Shown here piece by piece: positions 46,284 to 55,233 of a stretch of 64,000 bases of DNA. Origin of the DNA: Aestuariispira ectoiniformans (GTDB taxonomy: Bacteria; Pseudomonadota; Alphaproteobacteria; UBA8366; Aestuariispiraceae); assembly GCF_025136295.1 (NCBI RefSeq), contig NZ_CP062788.1, positions 4,047,588 through 4,111,587 on the forward strand. Direction: 5' to 3'. The first letter of the stretch is position 1. The number at the start of each line of letters is the position of its first letter. The position numbers and the translations under genes are program-made. A model generated the notes under the pieces. That model was not told where the DNA came from. It saw only the letters and a list, made by a program, of their open reading frames with translations, and made no database searches.

Positions 46284-46850
46284 ATGACTACTGTATACAG
46301 CCCCGCCCTTATCCTCATTGACTGGCAGGATGGTTTTGAGGATTGGGACTATTGGGGCGGCAACCGTAACAACCCGGATGCAGAGGACAAGGCCGCAACC
46401 CTGCTCGATCACTGGCGCAGCAAGGGCCGGATGGTCGCCCATGTCATCCATCACAGCCTGAACCCCGACAGCCCTCTTCGCCTGGACACGCCCGGTGGCA
46501 AGATCAAGGACCAGGTCGCCCCGCTTGCTTCGGAAGAAGTCTTCGTGAAACGCATCAACAGCGGCTTTATCGGCACCGATCTGGCGAACCAGCTTCGCCG
46601 TGCACGGATCAACGACCTTGTGATCTGCGGCCTCACCACCAATCACTGCGTATCCACGACCACGCGGATGGCCGGTAATATGGGATACGACGTCCAACTT
46701 GTGGGCGAGGCCTGTGCCACCTTCGACCGTCTGGGACCGGACGGCCAGCAATTCCCCGCAGAGCTTATCCACGACACCTCACTTGCCAACCTTCACGGAG
46801 AATTCTGCGAGGTGATCCCGCTCATGGCCGCCCTCTCACAGGCCTCATAA
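46284..46850 (+). CDS. Isochorismatase-family cysteine hydrolase
   Basis: The 188-residue protein carries the catalytic triad of the family: Asp in LILIDWQDGF, Lys in VKRINSGFIGTDL, and Cys in LTTNHCVSTTTRMAGNMGYDV. These enzymes hydrolyse amides such as nicotinamide, ureidoacrylate or N-carbamoyl compounds. The substrate is not evident. GAGAAAA precedes ATG 46284; a start at 46266 is possible. An Lrp-type regulator is divergent, suggesting control by an amino acid or nitrogen signal. Confidence 0.9.
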   Translation: MTTVYSPALILIDWQDGFEDWDYWGGNRNNPDAEDKAATLLDHWRSKGRMVAHVIHHSLNPDSPLRLDTPGGKIKDQVAPLASEEVFVKRINSGFIGTDLANQLRRARINDLVICGLTTNHCVSTTTRMAGNMGYDVQLVGEACATFDRLGPDGQQFPAELIHDTSLANLHGEFCEVIPLMAALSQAS

Positions 46851-46938
46851 GTTGCATTTAATTACAATGCTATCTTTTTTGTGGTATAGTTGTCGGGTCT
46901 GATGCAGACATAAAAAGCCAAGCGACGACGAGGCTGAT

Positions 46939-47475
46939 GTGTTTAACGACGATCAAAGCCAGACTGAACCTGAGACCACTCACACCGATAGGTCTTTGCC
47001 CTCAGGGACATCTGAGGCACAGTCGGGCAGCCAGTCGAAACTTCTATACTTCGATGCAGACCGCAACAGTGGCCGTATTATGCGCATGGTGCTTCAGCAG
47101 GCAGGCTTTCCGGATTTTGATACCTTTATGGACGCAGAAGAATGTCTGCAGGCCCATGACATGCATGGCTATGAACTGGTCCTGATCGATTTCCCCAGTG
47201 AAACCGGCCCTCATGCCAAACTGGCAATGTCGCTGCGAAAATCAGAACGCAAAAAGGACAATATCAAAAGCGACATCGAGAAGCTTCACATTGCTGCCAT
47301 TCTGCCTGTAGGCACGAAACCACTGATCAAGGCAGCAATCCTGACTGGTGCCAGCGCAATCTGGATCAAGCCGCTATCACCGGCAAGCGTCCAAAAACGC
47401 CTGAAAGCATTGCGGAAAATGCTTCACCCCGACGACTGCAGAAAAGCATTACTGGAAAAACTGGACGAACTTTAG
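46939..47475 (+). CDS. Single-domain receiver (response regulator-like) protein
   Basis: The 178-residue protein has a disordered polar N terminus of about 35 residues, then a receiver-like fold: KLLYFDADRNSGRIMRMVLQQAGF, the phosphoacceptor candidate in ELVLIDFPSE, and SAIWIKPLSPASVQKRLKAL with the conserved Lys-Pro. It has no output domain, so it may act as a phosphate shuttle or protein-binding switch. It begins with GTG at 46939 after GAGG. Its 3' end overlaps the converging glycosylase gene by four bases. Confidence 0.75.
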   Translation: MFNDDQSQTEPETTHTDRSLPSGTSEAQSGSQSKLLYFDADRNSGRIMRMVLQQAGFPDFDTFMDAEECLQAHDMHGYELVLIDFPSETGPHAKLAMSLRKSERKKDNIKSDIEKLHIAAILPVGTKPLIKAAILTGASAIWIKPLSPASVQKRLKALRKMLHPDDCRKALLEKLDEL

Positions 47476-48137
47476 CCGACACTCAGGGCTGCCAGCCGAC
47501 TGAGCTGGCAAAGCGGCCTGCCGGTCTCCAGACGCCATTCATTGAATTGGTCCTGAACCTGCCGCAGCGCCTTTTGACTGGTCGGTGCCTTGTCGATCAC
47601 CCCGGTCCGCATCAGCACGGCCACAACATCCCTGGAAAGAATGAAAGTGTCCTTTCCAATAAAACGCAGAAAATACTGCCCGGTGTTCCCGCCCAACCGG
47701 CTGCCGCGCTTTTTCAAAAGCGTCCACAGGCCGACAATGTCCTCCACCGGCCAGTCTGCGAAGAACTGCGCCGCGCTGCCATGTTCACGTTGCAGGTCCA
47801 GAAGAAAGACCGCATTTTCCTGCACGGCGCGGATCTTCGTGCCATGGCGAATGATGCGCTTATCCGACAGGAGGCTGTCCAGTTCCTCATCCGGCATCAT
47901 CGCGATAGTGCCGGGATCAAAACCGTGGAAGGCTTCTTCAAAGCCCGGCCATTTCGCATCAACGACCTTCCAGACAAAGCCGGAACAGAAAATCCGCCGC
48001 GCCATTTCAGCCAGATAGCGGTCAATGGGCACTGCGGCCAGTTCCGACGAAGACTTGGGTTGCGACAGCATGGCCTCCACCGCCTCGCGGCCACCATGCT
48101 TTTCCCAGGCTCGTGCCTCTATCTCCGCAAAAGACAT
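47472..48137 (-). CDS. DNA-3-methyladenine glycosylase I-like protein
   Basis: The 221-residue protein resembles the Tag family: FAEIEARAWEKHGG at the start, LAEMARRIFCSGFVWKVVDAKWPGFEEAFHGFDP, and a helix-hairpin-helix-like region with LRFIGKDTFILSRDVVAVLMRTGVI. Tag removes 3-methyladenine from alkylated DNA; this version lacks an obvious N-terminal zinc-binding Cys. ATG 48137 after GTGAGG is preferred to the longer frame. It follows the phosphodiesterase-like gene by 10 bases on the same strand. Confidence 0.82.
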   Translation of the reverse strand: MSFAEIEARAWEKHGGREAVEAMLSQPKSSSELAAVPIDRYLAEMARRIFCSGFVWKVVDAKWPGFEEAFHGFDPGTIAMMPDEELDSLLSDKRIIRHGTKIRAVQENAVFLLDLQREHGSAAQFFADWPVEDIVGLWTLLKKRGSRLGGNTGQYFLRFIGKDTFILSRDVVAVLMRTGVIDKAPTSQKALRQVQDQFNEWRLETGRPLCQLSRLAALSVG

Positions 48138-48147
48138 TGCCTGCGCC

Positions 48148-48987
48148 TCACCAGTCGGGACTAATGAAAGGCGCAACCGCCATGCTGGCCGGAATTTCCG
48201 CCCCCAGACGCCCAAGGACCGTCGGCGCAATCGCGCGCTGGTCAAGAACCGCATCGTCCAAAGGTCCATCCCCCGCACCGAAATAATACAGGGCTACATC
48301 ACGCATGATATCGTCCGTGCCGCCGTGATGCCCCCGACCGCTTTGGCCATGGTCGGCGGTGATCATGACCTCATAGCCCTGGTCGCGCCACATCGGCAGA
48401 TAACGCGAAATCACCCCGTCCACCAGATAGGCCGCCTTGTCCATTTCGATGGAGTCGGAGCCAAAGGCATGGCCGATACTGTCGGTGGTACAGCTATGCA
48501 GCAGGATATAATCCGGCGCATGCCGACGCATCAGGATCGAGGTCTGTGCAAAGATATCCGCGTCCGAAGGCACGGCGAGATTGCCCGAGAACTCGCCTTC
48601 CATCGTATAGAAGCGTCCATGCTGGATCGGCAGCGTTTCGTCATCCACCTCAAGGTCCATCAGCGGGTCGAAGGGCGCGCGCTGGAAATAGGCGGAGAAA
48701 TAGCTATGCGCCACCGCCGCCGTGGTCCGTCCGGCAGCGCGGGCCGCGGAAAAGATATCCGGCTGTTCCAGGCGGAAGGAATCCGCATTGGTGCGAATGC
48801 CGTGGATTTGTGGCTCCACACCTGTGTGAATACTGGCATAGCAAGGCCCGGATGTGGATGGCAGCACGGACTGCATCCGCCAGACCTTCGCCTCGCCATT
48901 CGCAACCCAGCCTTCCACATTGCCCAGCAGACGGCGGCTGTAGGAATAGCCCAACCCGTCCAATACAACCAAAACCACCTTGGCCAT
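48148..48987 (-). CDS. Alkaline phosphatase-superfamily (nucleotide pyrophosphatase-like) hydrolase
   Basis: The 279-residue protein has the two-metal phosphatase/phosphodiesterase layout: VVLVVLDGLGYSYSR (first metal Asp), LPSTSGPCYASIHTGVEPQIHGI (Thr/Ser nucleophile), LLHSCTTDSIGHAFG (Asp, His) and VMITADHGQSGRGHHGG (Asp-His and His). It lacks a signal peptide. The substrate may be a nucleotide, phosphonate or phosphodiester. It appears to share a transcript with the Tag-like gene downstream and perhaps the alpha/beta hydrolase upstream. Confidence 0.88.
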   Translation of the reverse strand: MAKVVLVVLDGLGYSYSRRLLGNVEGWVANGEAKVWRMQSVLPSTSGPCYASIHTGVEPQIHGIRTNADSFRLEQPDIFSAARAAGRTTAAVAHSYFSAYFQRAPFDPLMDLEVDDETLPIQHGRFYTMEGEFSGNLAVPSDADIFAQTSILMRRHAPDYILLHSCTTDSIGHAFGSDSIEMDKAAYLVDGVISRYLPMWRDQGYEVMITADHGQSGRGHHGGTDDIMRDVALYYFGAGDGPLDDAVLDQRAIAPTVLGRLGAEIPASMAVAPFISPDW

Positions 48988-49019
48988 TGCGATGTCTCCC
49001 TTTTGTCGGCGCGCGCGCC

Positions 49020-49937
49020 TTACTGCCCCAAGCGTCCTACTGCAAAGCAGATTTCCTCAAAGGCGCGCCCGGCCTTGTCACTGACGTGGCGCGCCCGCAA
49101 ATGACCGTGAACGAGGCCGAGATGGATATGAGCCTCGGCATGAACGCCCGCTCGGTCCAGTTTTTCGGCGAATTCAACACAGTCATCCCGCAACGGGTCA
49201 ATCTCTGCCGCAAACATGATGGTCGGCGGCAGGCCCGCGAAATCCGATGCTGCCAGGGCATAATAGGTGGGATCGCCTTCCGGCTCCCCTCCGCCGCTGC
49301 GCACGTGGCCGTAATAGTCCATATCGCGGGTGGTCAACATCGGTGCCTCGGCATGTTCCTGACGGGACGGGCTGTCCTTGCTGCCGCCTAAAGCCGGGTA
49401 GATCAGGACCTGGCCCGCAATGCGCTTGTCGCCCTTGTCACGCGCCACGACGGACACGGACGCGGCCAGACAGCCACCGGCGCTATCGCCGACCATCACG
49501 ATCGGCCGCCCTTCCGCGGCAACAGTTTCAAAGGCGGAATAGGCATCGTCGAAGGCTGCCGGATGCACATGTTCCGGGGCCAGCCGGTAATCCACGGCCA
49601 CGACCTGAAAACCGGTCTTGTCGCAAATCTCCGCACAGACATCGTCGTGGCTTTCCAGGTCTCCGACCACAAAGCCGCCCCCATGAAGATAGACCACCGT
49701 CGCGGTCTCGCGGCCCCATTTATTGCGATAGCGCCGAACGGGGATATCCCCGCCCTTGCCCGGGATCACTTCATCTTCAGCCGTCACATTCTCCGGATAG
49801 TCACGACGAAAGGCACGGCACATCGTATTGTACCAGTCGCGCTGCTGGTCGATGCTGCCATCGACGGCGTCCGGCGGATAAAAGGAATCAGTGCTGTCAA
49901 TAAAGGCCTGAATTTCTTCGTCGACCGTTCCGGCCAT
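49020..49937 (-). CDS. Alpha/beta hydrolase, hormone-sensitive-lipase family
   Basis: The 305-residue protein shows YLHGGGFVVGDLESHDDVC (oxyanion-hole HGGG), VDYRLAPEHVHPAAFDDAYSAF, the nucleophile elbow VGDSAGGCLAA, the acid in DPLRDDC and the catalytic His in GLVHGH. Such enzymes are short-chain esterases. ATG 49937 follows GGGAGAAAA; an upstream extension to 50003 lacks a site. It lies 32 bases upstream of the phosphatase-like gene on the same strand. Confidence 0.92.
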   Translation of the reverse strand: MAGTVDEEIQAFIDSTDSFYPPDAVDGSIDQQRDWYNTMCRAFRRDYPENVTAEDEVIPGKGGDIPVRRYRNKWGRETATVVYLHGGGFVVGDLESHDDVCAEICDKTGFQVVAVDYRLAPEHVHPAAFDDAYSAFETVAAEGRPIVMVGDSAGGCLAASVSVVARDKGDKRIAGQVLIYPALGGSKDSPSRQEHAEAPMLTTRDMDYYGHVRSGGGEPEGDPTYYALAASDFAGLPPTIMFAAEIDPLRDDCVEFAEKLDRAGVHAEAHIHLGLVHGHLRARHVSDKAGRAFEEICFAVGRLGQ

Positions 49938-50167
49938 GCTTTTTCTCCCGACGCATCTATTCTCGTTTGGCGCCATAAAAGCATTCCTCACCACGGAACC
50001 CAAGGGAACAATTGTTTCATCTGCTGATAGCCCCTGGAACAGGTCGCAACGATGAAAATCGGCAATCCTGGAACAGATCCGGTAAATGCTGTCCAGCCTT
50101 GCAGAAAATCGTTATTCTTGCCCCATATGAAGACGGGAAAATGTCGAGCGGGAATGTGGAACTGTAG

Positions 50168-51826
50168 ATGATTGCAGGTCAATTGCGCCTTTACAGCGGA
50201 CTGGTGTTGTTCACATTTGTGCTCTGCCATTTCATCAACCACGCCTTCGGCCTGGACTCCCTTGAGGCCCTGGAGACGGCGCGGCGCTATCTGATGACCC
50301 CCTGGCGGGAAAGCTTTGGGACAGTCCTGCTGATCTCCGCGGCGATCACCCATACGACGCTGGGCCTGCGCGCGATCTATGTCCGGCGCAGCCTGAAGCT
50401 CAAACGATGGGAAATGACCCAGGTTATTCTGGGGCTCAGCATTCCCTTCCTGGTCGCCGAACATATCCTGGGCACCCGCGTTGCAGAACTCACCCTGGAT
50501 ACGGAACCCAATTATGCCATGGTGCTGCTTACCTTCTGGGTGGGTTCACCGATCCGCGGTTTTCTGCAGGCCGTGGCGTTGCTCGTGGTATGGGTTCATG
50601 GCTGCATCGGTCTGCATTACTGGCTGCGCACCAAGAATGGTTACGACAAATGGCGGCGTTTTCTTGGTCTGCTGGTTGTCATTGTGCCAACCCTGGCGCT
50701 TGCGGGATATGCGGCATCCGGCATTGAAGTCCGGGAAATGGCCAAAACACCGGACTATATCTTCAACGTTCTGAAACTGGCCAACATCGACCGGGAAACG
50801 GTTGCCACGACGGGATCGCGATTGATGATCACGCTTTGGGTGATCGCCACACTGGTCGCCCTACCCTTTGTGACACGGGGCATCCGGCAATTCGTTTCCC
50901 GCCTGCGCACCCGCGCCCGGATAACCTACCCGGATGGACGCCGCTTTCGCGTTCCGCCCGGTGCAACGGTTCTGGAGGTCCTGCGGGAAAACGGCGTCGA
51001 CCATGCCGCTGTCTGCGGCGGACGCGGTCGTTGCACGACCTGTCGCCTGCGCGTTGTCACCGGGGCTGACAACCTACCACCGCCGGATGGCGTGGAAGCC
51101 AAGGCCCTTGAGCGTATTCACGCGGTGGAAGGCATGCGGCTCGCCTGTCAGGTCCGCCCGGATCACGACATCGCCATCGCCCCCCTGCTGCCCGCCAATG
51201 CCACCGCCGCCGATGGACGGCGCCCCGGCGGTCTGGAAGGCCATGAACAGCAGGTTGTTTGCATGTTCATCGACCTGCGGGGCTCCACCAAACTGGGCGA
51301 GGCCAAACTGCCCTATGATGTGCTGTTCATTCTGAACCAGTTTTTTGCAGAGATGACCCTCGCCCTGGAAGAGAGCAACGGTCACTATGCCCAGTTCAAC
51401 GGTGACGGGTTAATGGCACTTTACGGTATCGACGATGAAACGCTGGAAGAGGCCGCACGCAATGCCGCCCAGGGCGCGGCCCTGATGCTGCGGCGGCTGG
51501 ACCACCTCAACGAACATCTGGCGAGCGAATTGAACGAACCCCTCCAAATGGGAATCGGCGTTCATTGCGGCGAGGCCATCGTCGGCGCCATGGGCCCGCC
51601 CCGCAACCAGATCACGTCTGCCATCGGCGACAGCATCAATACCACCGCCCGGCTTGAGGGCCTAACCAAGGACTATGCCGTGCCGATCATCTTTTCCCGC
51701 ATGGCGGCCGAGGCGGCGGGCCTTACCCTGCCGGAAGACAAGCTGCATGAAGCCAATGTTCGCGGACGCGGGCGGTCCATCCACTTCTATGCGCTGGAAG
51801 ATGCGTCATCCCTGACAAATAGTTGA
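50168..51826 (+). CDS. CyaC-like membrane adenylate cyclase with cytochrome-b-type anchor and 2Fe-2S domain
   Basis: The 552-residue protein has six predicted membrane helices with conserved histidines (LCHFINHAFGL, AITHTTLGLR, VAEHILGTR, VWVHGCIGLHYWL), matching the dihaem-b anchor of succinate-dehydrogenase type. A ferredoxin domain follows (about 255-345) with CGGRGRCTTC and a fourth Cys in RLACQV, then a class III cyclase domain (about 360-540) with CMFIDLRGSTKLGEAK and AQFNGDGLMALYG. It is the domain order of rhizobial CyaC, whose cyclase activity responds to the quinone redox state. It should convert ATP to cAMP under redox control at the inner membrane. Confidence 0.9.
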   Translation: MIAGQLRLYSGLVLFTFVLCHFINHAFGLDSLEALETARRYLMTPWRESFGTVLLISAAITHTTLGLRAIYVRRSLKLKRWEMTQVILGLSIPFLVAEHILGTRVAELTLDTEPNYAMVLLTFWVGSPIRGFLQAVALLVVWVHGCIGLHYWLRTKNGYDKWRRFLGLLVVIVPTLALAGYAASGIEVREMAKTPDYIFNVLKLANIDRETVATTGSRLMITLWVIATLVALPFVTRGIRQFVSRLRTRARITYPDGRRFRVPPGATVLEVLRENGVDHAAVCGGRGRCTTCRLRVVTGADNLPPPDGVEAKALERIHAVEGMRLACQVRPDHDIAIAPLLPANATAADGRRPGGLEGHEQQVVCMFIDLRGSTKLGEAKLPYDVLFILNQFFAEMTLALEESNGHYAQFNGDGLMALYGIDDETLEEAARNAAQGAALMLRRLDHLNEHLASELNEPLQMGIGVHCGEAIVGAMGPPRNQITSAIGDSINTTARLEGLTKDYAVPIIFSRMAAEAAGLTLPEDKLHEANVRGRGRSIHFYALEDASSLTNS

Positions 51827-51942
51827 CGGCACAGCAGAAAAGCTTCCCAGTCATTGCATAAATTATTGCCGACCGAACAATGTCTGTAACGACAACGTTC
51901 TAAAACGAGCTTATCTAAATTTAGGGGGGGGGAAATCCTACA

Positions 51943-52632
51943 ATGGAGAATTGGCAGGCAGCCTATGCCTTTCGCGAGACAACGAAATTATCAAAATTCC
52001 TGAAGATTGCCATACCGGTTCAAATCGTTCTAAGCGCCATTACAGCAGCCAGTGTTTGTGTCACCTATCCGGATGCGGCACGAATCCTTGAAAAAGGTGA
52101 TGCCATTGACTTCGCAGACATGACGAGATTGCATGAAATTTCAGGGTTATTGCAGACAACAGGCGTCATTTCCCTGATATCCGGTATCATTGTAGGCATT
52201 TCCACGCTTGTCTGGATATATCACAAACATGCCAATATCGCCGCAATGCGCGTTCCCGGTCAGGCATTCCGTCCGGGGAAAATCGTTGTCATGTGGATTG
52301 TGCCCTTTATCAGTGCGATCACAAGCTACTTCGCCTTGAATGAGCTTTGCCGGGGAAGCAACGCACCGGAGAACATAGATGCGGGAGGAAAAGGTAGGAA
52401 TTTCTGGGGTTTCTGGTTGAGCTTCGCCGGCGCTTACATTGCCCAACTGGCGACGTATTTCATGGATGACTTTCCCGCGATTGAGGCTTTTGCGGCGTCT
52501 ACCCTCTCCATGATATTAGGGATCGTCAGTTTATATTTTCTACGCCGCATCATCCTTGAAATCGACAAGGCGCAACTATCCGCCTTTATGGATTTCAGTC
52601 GGCGGCAACGCGAGGCGAGAGGCGAGGCATAG
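51943..52632 (+). CDS. DUF4328 membrane protein
   Basis: The 229-residue protein has about five hydrophobic helices and the DUF4328 pattern: LSKFLKIAIPVQIVLSAITAASV at the start, VWIYHKHANIAAMRVPGQAFRPGKIVVMWIVPFISAITSYFALNELCRGS, and FWGFWLSFAGAYIAQLATYF. Function unknown. Base composition looks A+T-richer than neighbouring genes. A run of eight G lies upstream (around 51925), before the ATG. Confidence 0.8.
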   Translation: MENWQAAYAFRETTKLSKFLKIAIPVQIVLSAITAASVCVTYPDAARILEKGDAIDFADMTRLHEISGLLQTTGVISLISGIIVGISTLVWIYHKHANIAAMRVPGQAFRPGKIVVMWIVPFISAITSYFALNELCRGSNAPENIDAGGKGRNFWGFWLSFAGAYIAQLATYFMDDFPAIEAFAASTLSMILGIVSLYFLRRIILEIDKAQLSAFMDFSRRQREARGEA

Positions 52633-52673
52633 CAGCCTCAGCCTCAGGCTGGCATCAGGGGAATACCCTCTTG

Positions 52674-53501
52674 TTACCGTTCCCAAACGAGTGGCGTTAT
52701 GCGTGTCCCCAGGCACGCATTCGCCTGTTGCCCCTGCTTCATCAGATATTCCGTTATCTCCCACGTCCATTCCCCGCGGGGCCTGAACATCACATCCTCC
52801 GCGCCGAAACGCAGCGACATGCGGTGGATCGTCTGGTCCAGCGGCGTATTCCCGGCAGTCGCCGCGTGTAATGTGCGAAAATCGAAGACGAGGCAGTCGC
52901 CCGGTTCCATATCCCAGGACAGAAATTCATACTCAACCGGCGCAGCATCGATATCCGGCACCTCCGCATAATCGTCACCGTCGCAGGTGAAGGGCACATT
53001 TTCGCTGAACTGGGACGCCATGAAAAGTTTGCCCCAGCGGTGAGAGCCTTTGACGAAGCGCAGCCCGTCCTTGCGGCTGACCGGCTCCATCGGCATCCAG
53101 AGGATGCACATGCGGCCTTCAAAATCGAAATAGGGTTCGTCGTGGTGCCAGGGCGCACCGTTGGTCGCCCCCCGTTCCCGCATGAACCAGTTGTCCATCA
53201 GCAGGACAGTCTTCTGCGCGCCCATCAGTCGCCCGGCAATCGCCGCAGCAGGTGAGCCAAAGATCAGGTCCCGGAATTCCGGTATCTCCGGCCAGCTCCA
53301 GAAGTCAAAGACATAACGGCCCGGCGATCCTTCCGGCGTGTGGTCCCGAAAAAAGCGGCCAGGGTTCTCAAGATTCCGTTGAATGCCCCGCCGTGTCAGG
53401 TCAATCCAATGCGGGTCAAACTGTTGGCGCAGGCAGACGACACCGTCGGTTTGAAATTTCTGCATCACCGCATCGTCTATATCCCGCATAGCGCTGCTCA
53501 T
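52674..53501 (-). CDS. Phytanoyl-CoA dioxygenase-family protein
   Basis: The 275-residue protein is an Fe(II)/2-oxoglutarate oxygenase of the PhyH group. The iron ligands are His and Asp in PWHHDEPYFDFEGR and a distal His in FRTLHAATAGNT; Arg in HRMSLRFG is the usual 2-oxoglutarate contact. It probably hydroxylates a small lipophilic or amino-acid-like substrate. ATG 53501 follows GGAGG and replaces a longer start at 53552. Neighbours do not suggest a pathway. Confidence 0.9.
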   Translation of the reverse strand: MSSAMRDIDDAVMQKFQTDGVVCLRQQFDPHWIDLTRRGIQRNLENPGRFFRDHTPEGSPGRYVFDFWSWPEIPEFRDLIFGSPAAAIAGRLMGAQKTVLLMDNWFMRERGATNGAPWHHDEPYFDFEGRMCILWMPMEPVSRKDGLRFVKGSHRWGKLFMASQFSENVPFTCDGDDYAEVPDIDAAPVEYEFLSWDMEPGDCLVFDFRTLHAATAGNTPLDQTIHRMSLRFGAEDVMFRPRGEWTWEITEYLMKQGQQANACLGTRITPLVWER

Positions 53502-53603
53502 TATCGTCCTCCTGCTTCTCTGCCCATGCGAGCACGTTAACAGAGATTGCATTATCGTCTAGACTGGTGATCTGCGGATAAACCGCTTTGGAGCATTCGG
53601 ACC

Positions 53604-53948
53604 ATGCCGATGACCAGCCACAAGGAAGCACTACGCAAGCTCATCCTGCTGACCGAGCCGGTTCACCGTCTGCGCAGCCGCCTGGATGCCTTCGAATGGA
53701 ACAGGGAGGAGGCACTGGTTACCCTCACAAGGGACCACCTGCGCACCGCCATCAATCGTTTCCTCGATGGAGAGCTTTCTGCGGCGGAGCTTGAGGAATG
53801 GGCGAACCTGATCGAATACCGTGACGAGATCGACTTCGAAGCCAGCCATGCCGACGAGATCGCCGGTGCCATTGAAAACCTTGCCAGCCCCAACGTTTTC
53901 GGCGCGATCAATTCCGATCGCTGCCGCGATCTTCTGGACGGGCTTTAA
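53604..53948 (+). CDS. Hypothetical small acidic helical protein
   Basis: The 114-residue protein is not recognised with certainty. It consists of helices with ALVTLTRDHLRTAINRFLDGELSAAELEEWANLIEYRDEIDFE, a pattern seen in small proteins encoded near toxin-immunity or regulatory genes, but no partner is present here. GGAG lies about 10 bases upstream of the ATG. It converges with the folB-like gene. Confidence 0.65.
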   Translation: MPMTSHKEALRKLILLTEPVHRLRSRLDAFEWNREEALVTLTRDHLRTAINRFLDGELSAAELEEWANLIEYRDEIDFEASHADEIAGAIENLASPNVFGAINSDRCRDLLDGL

Positions 53949-53962
53949 CCTTTAGCCCGGTT

Positions 53963-54355
53963 TCAGGAGGGCCTGGACGCCGAAATTTCAAAGCTCACTG
54001 CATCGCAATCGGGATAGACGTCGATCTTGCTGGTTCTGACAACGGCACTTTGCGCGTTGCCGTTCTGGAAGCAGATCCCGACAATTGCCTCGCATAAGGT
54101 TTCCTGCAGGTTGAAGTCTGCTGTGTCGCTGAGTTTTTTAATCTCTTCGCGCAGATAGTCATAATCAACCGTCGAGGAAATATCGTCACCAGCCGGTGTG
54201 ACGTTTTCGGCAAGGGTCAATTCAATATCAATGGAAACGCGTTGCTTGTTTTCCAGTTCGAAATCATGGATTCCGATACGAAACGGCAATGTATAGTTGG
54301 AAAGGAGGATCTTGCGTGTATTCGTTACGAATTTTCGGTCATTAGCCACTTGCAT
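53963..54355 (-). CDS. FolB-like (dihydroneopterin aldolase-family) protein
   Basis: The 130-residue protein has the tunnelling-fold layout of FolB/FolX: KILLSNYTLPFRIGIHDFELENKQRVSIDIELTL, STVDYDYLREEIKKLSDTADFNLQETLCEAIVGICF with the Glu that binds pterin, and a C-terminal strand KIDVYPDCDAVSFEIS. The usual catalytic Lys of dihydroneopterin aldolase (KPxA) is replaced in VYPDCDA, so it could be an epimerase-like or divergent form. It lies five bases downstream of a FolM-like reductase gene, forming a two-gene pterin operon. Base use is A+T-richer than the main chromosome. Confidence 0.8.
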   Translation of the reverse strand: MQVANDRKFVTNTRKILLSNYTLPFRIGIHDFELENKQRVSIDIELTLAENVTPAGDDISSTVDYDYLREEIKKLSDTADFNLQETLCEAIVGICFQNGNAQSAVVRTSKIDVYPDCDAVSFEISASRPS

Positions 54356-54360
54356 TCCAC

Positions 54361-55107
54361 CTATTGATCAAGAAACGCGACGTCACGCTCTAGGTTCATC
54401 AATGACTGGCCTCCGTCAATGGTTAATACCTGACCATTAAACGATGCCGTCGTGGCAATAAACATGGCGGCACGGCAGATTTCCTCAGGTGTGCAACCGA
54501 CCCCTAACAAATTGAGCCTATGGGTTTTTTCGAAATCTTCCTGCGTCTGCTTTCCGCTTGGCAAGGTTATGCTCGGCGCAATTCCACACACCCGGATTCC
54601 GGGCGCAAAGGACATCGCCATCATTTTCGTCGCGGCCAGCAGGGCAGACTTTGCCAATGTGTAGGAATAGAAATCCGGATTAAGTGCAAAAACCTTGTTA
54701 TCCAAAATGTTGATAACACAACCGGAGGTCTGGATTTCCGCCTTGTAATAAAGCTCTGATATCTTCGTCGGCGCAAACAGGTTCACGGCGAGAGACTTTT
54801 GAAAGACCGCCTCGTCTATTTCCGTCGGCTGATCATATTCAAACGCCGATGCGTTATTGATAACGCAATCAACCTTCTCTCTGGCGAACAGCTCCTGAAA
54901 AGACTTTGTCAGTTTCCCTGCATCGGACAGATCAACCGCGATGACTTCTGCCTGCCCGCCATCAGCCAAAATCTGTTTTTGGAGCTTTTCCGCGTCAGAC
55001 ATCGACGCATTGCAGTGGATGAATACCTTCCATCCCATTTCAGAAAAGTATGCCGTTAAACTACGTCCAATTCTTTTGGCGCCGCCTGTAATCAGCACGC
55101 TTTTCAT
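54361..55107 (-). CDS. FolM/pteridine reductase-like short-chain dehydrogenase
   Basis: The 248-residue SDR protein has VLITGGAKRIGRSLTAYFSEMGWKVFIH (the Arg after the glycine motif is typical of pteridine reductases and favours NADPH), CVINNASAF, and the catalytic YSYTLAK. It resembles FolM, which reduces dihydromonapterin to the tetrahydro form. The downstream folB-like gene supports a pterin role. ATG 55107 lies six bases after TGAGG; ATG 55110 and TTG 55113 are alternatives. The pair adjoins mobile-element remnants and may be acquired. Confidence 0.8.
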   Translation of the reverse strand: MKSVLITGGAKRIGRSLTAYFSEMGWKVFIHCNASMSDAEKLQKQILADGGQAEVIAVDLSDAGKLTKSFQELFAREKVDCVINNASAFEYDQPTEIDEAVFQKSLAVNLFAPTKISELYYKAEIQTSGCVINILDNKVFALNPDFYSYTLAKSALLAATKMMAMSFAPGIRVCGIAPSITLPSGKQTQEDFEKTHRLNLLGVGCTPEEICRAAMFIATTASFNGQVLTIDGGQSLMNLERDVAFLDQ

Positions 55108-55233
55108 CATCAACCTCAGTCGTCATTTTCCCGTTCAGCAAGCCGTATGGGGATTCTTAACAGAATGCCCGTCATATCCGGAGGATTTTGAGGGGGAAAA
55201 GCCCGAAATCCGAAGACTGGACAGTGTGGGAGG

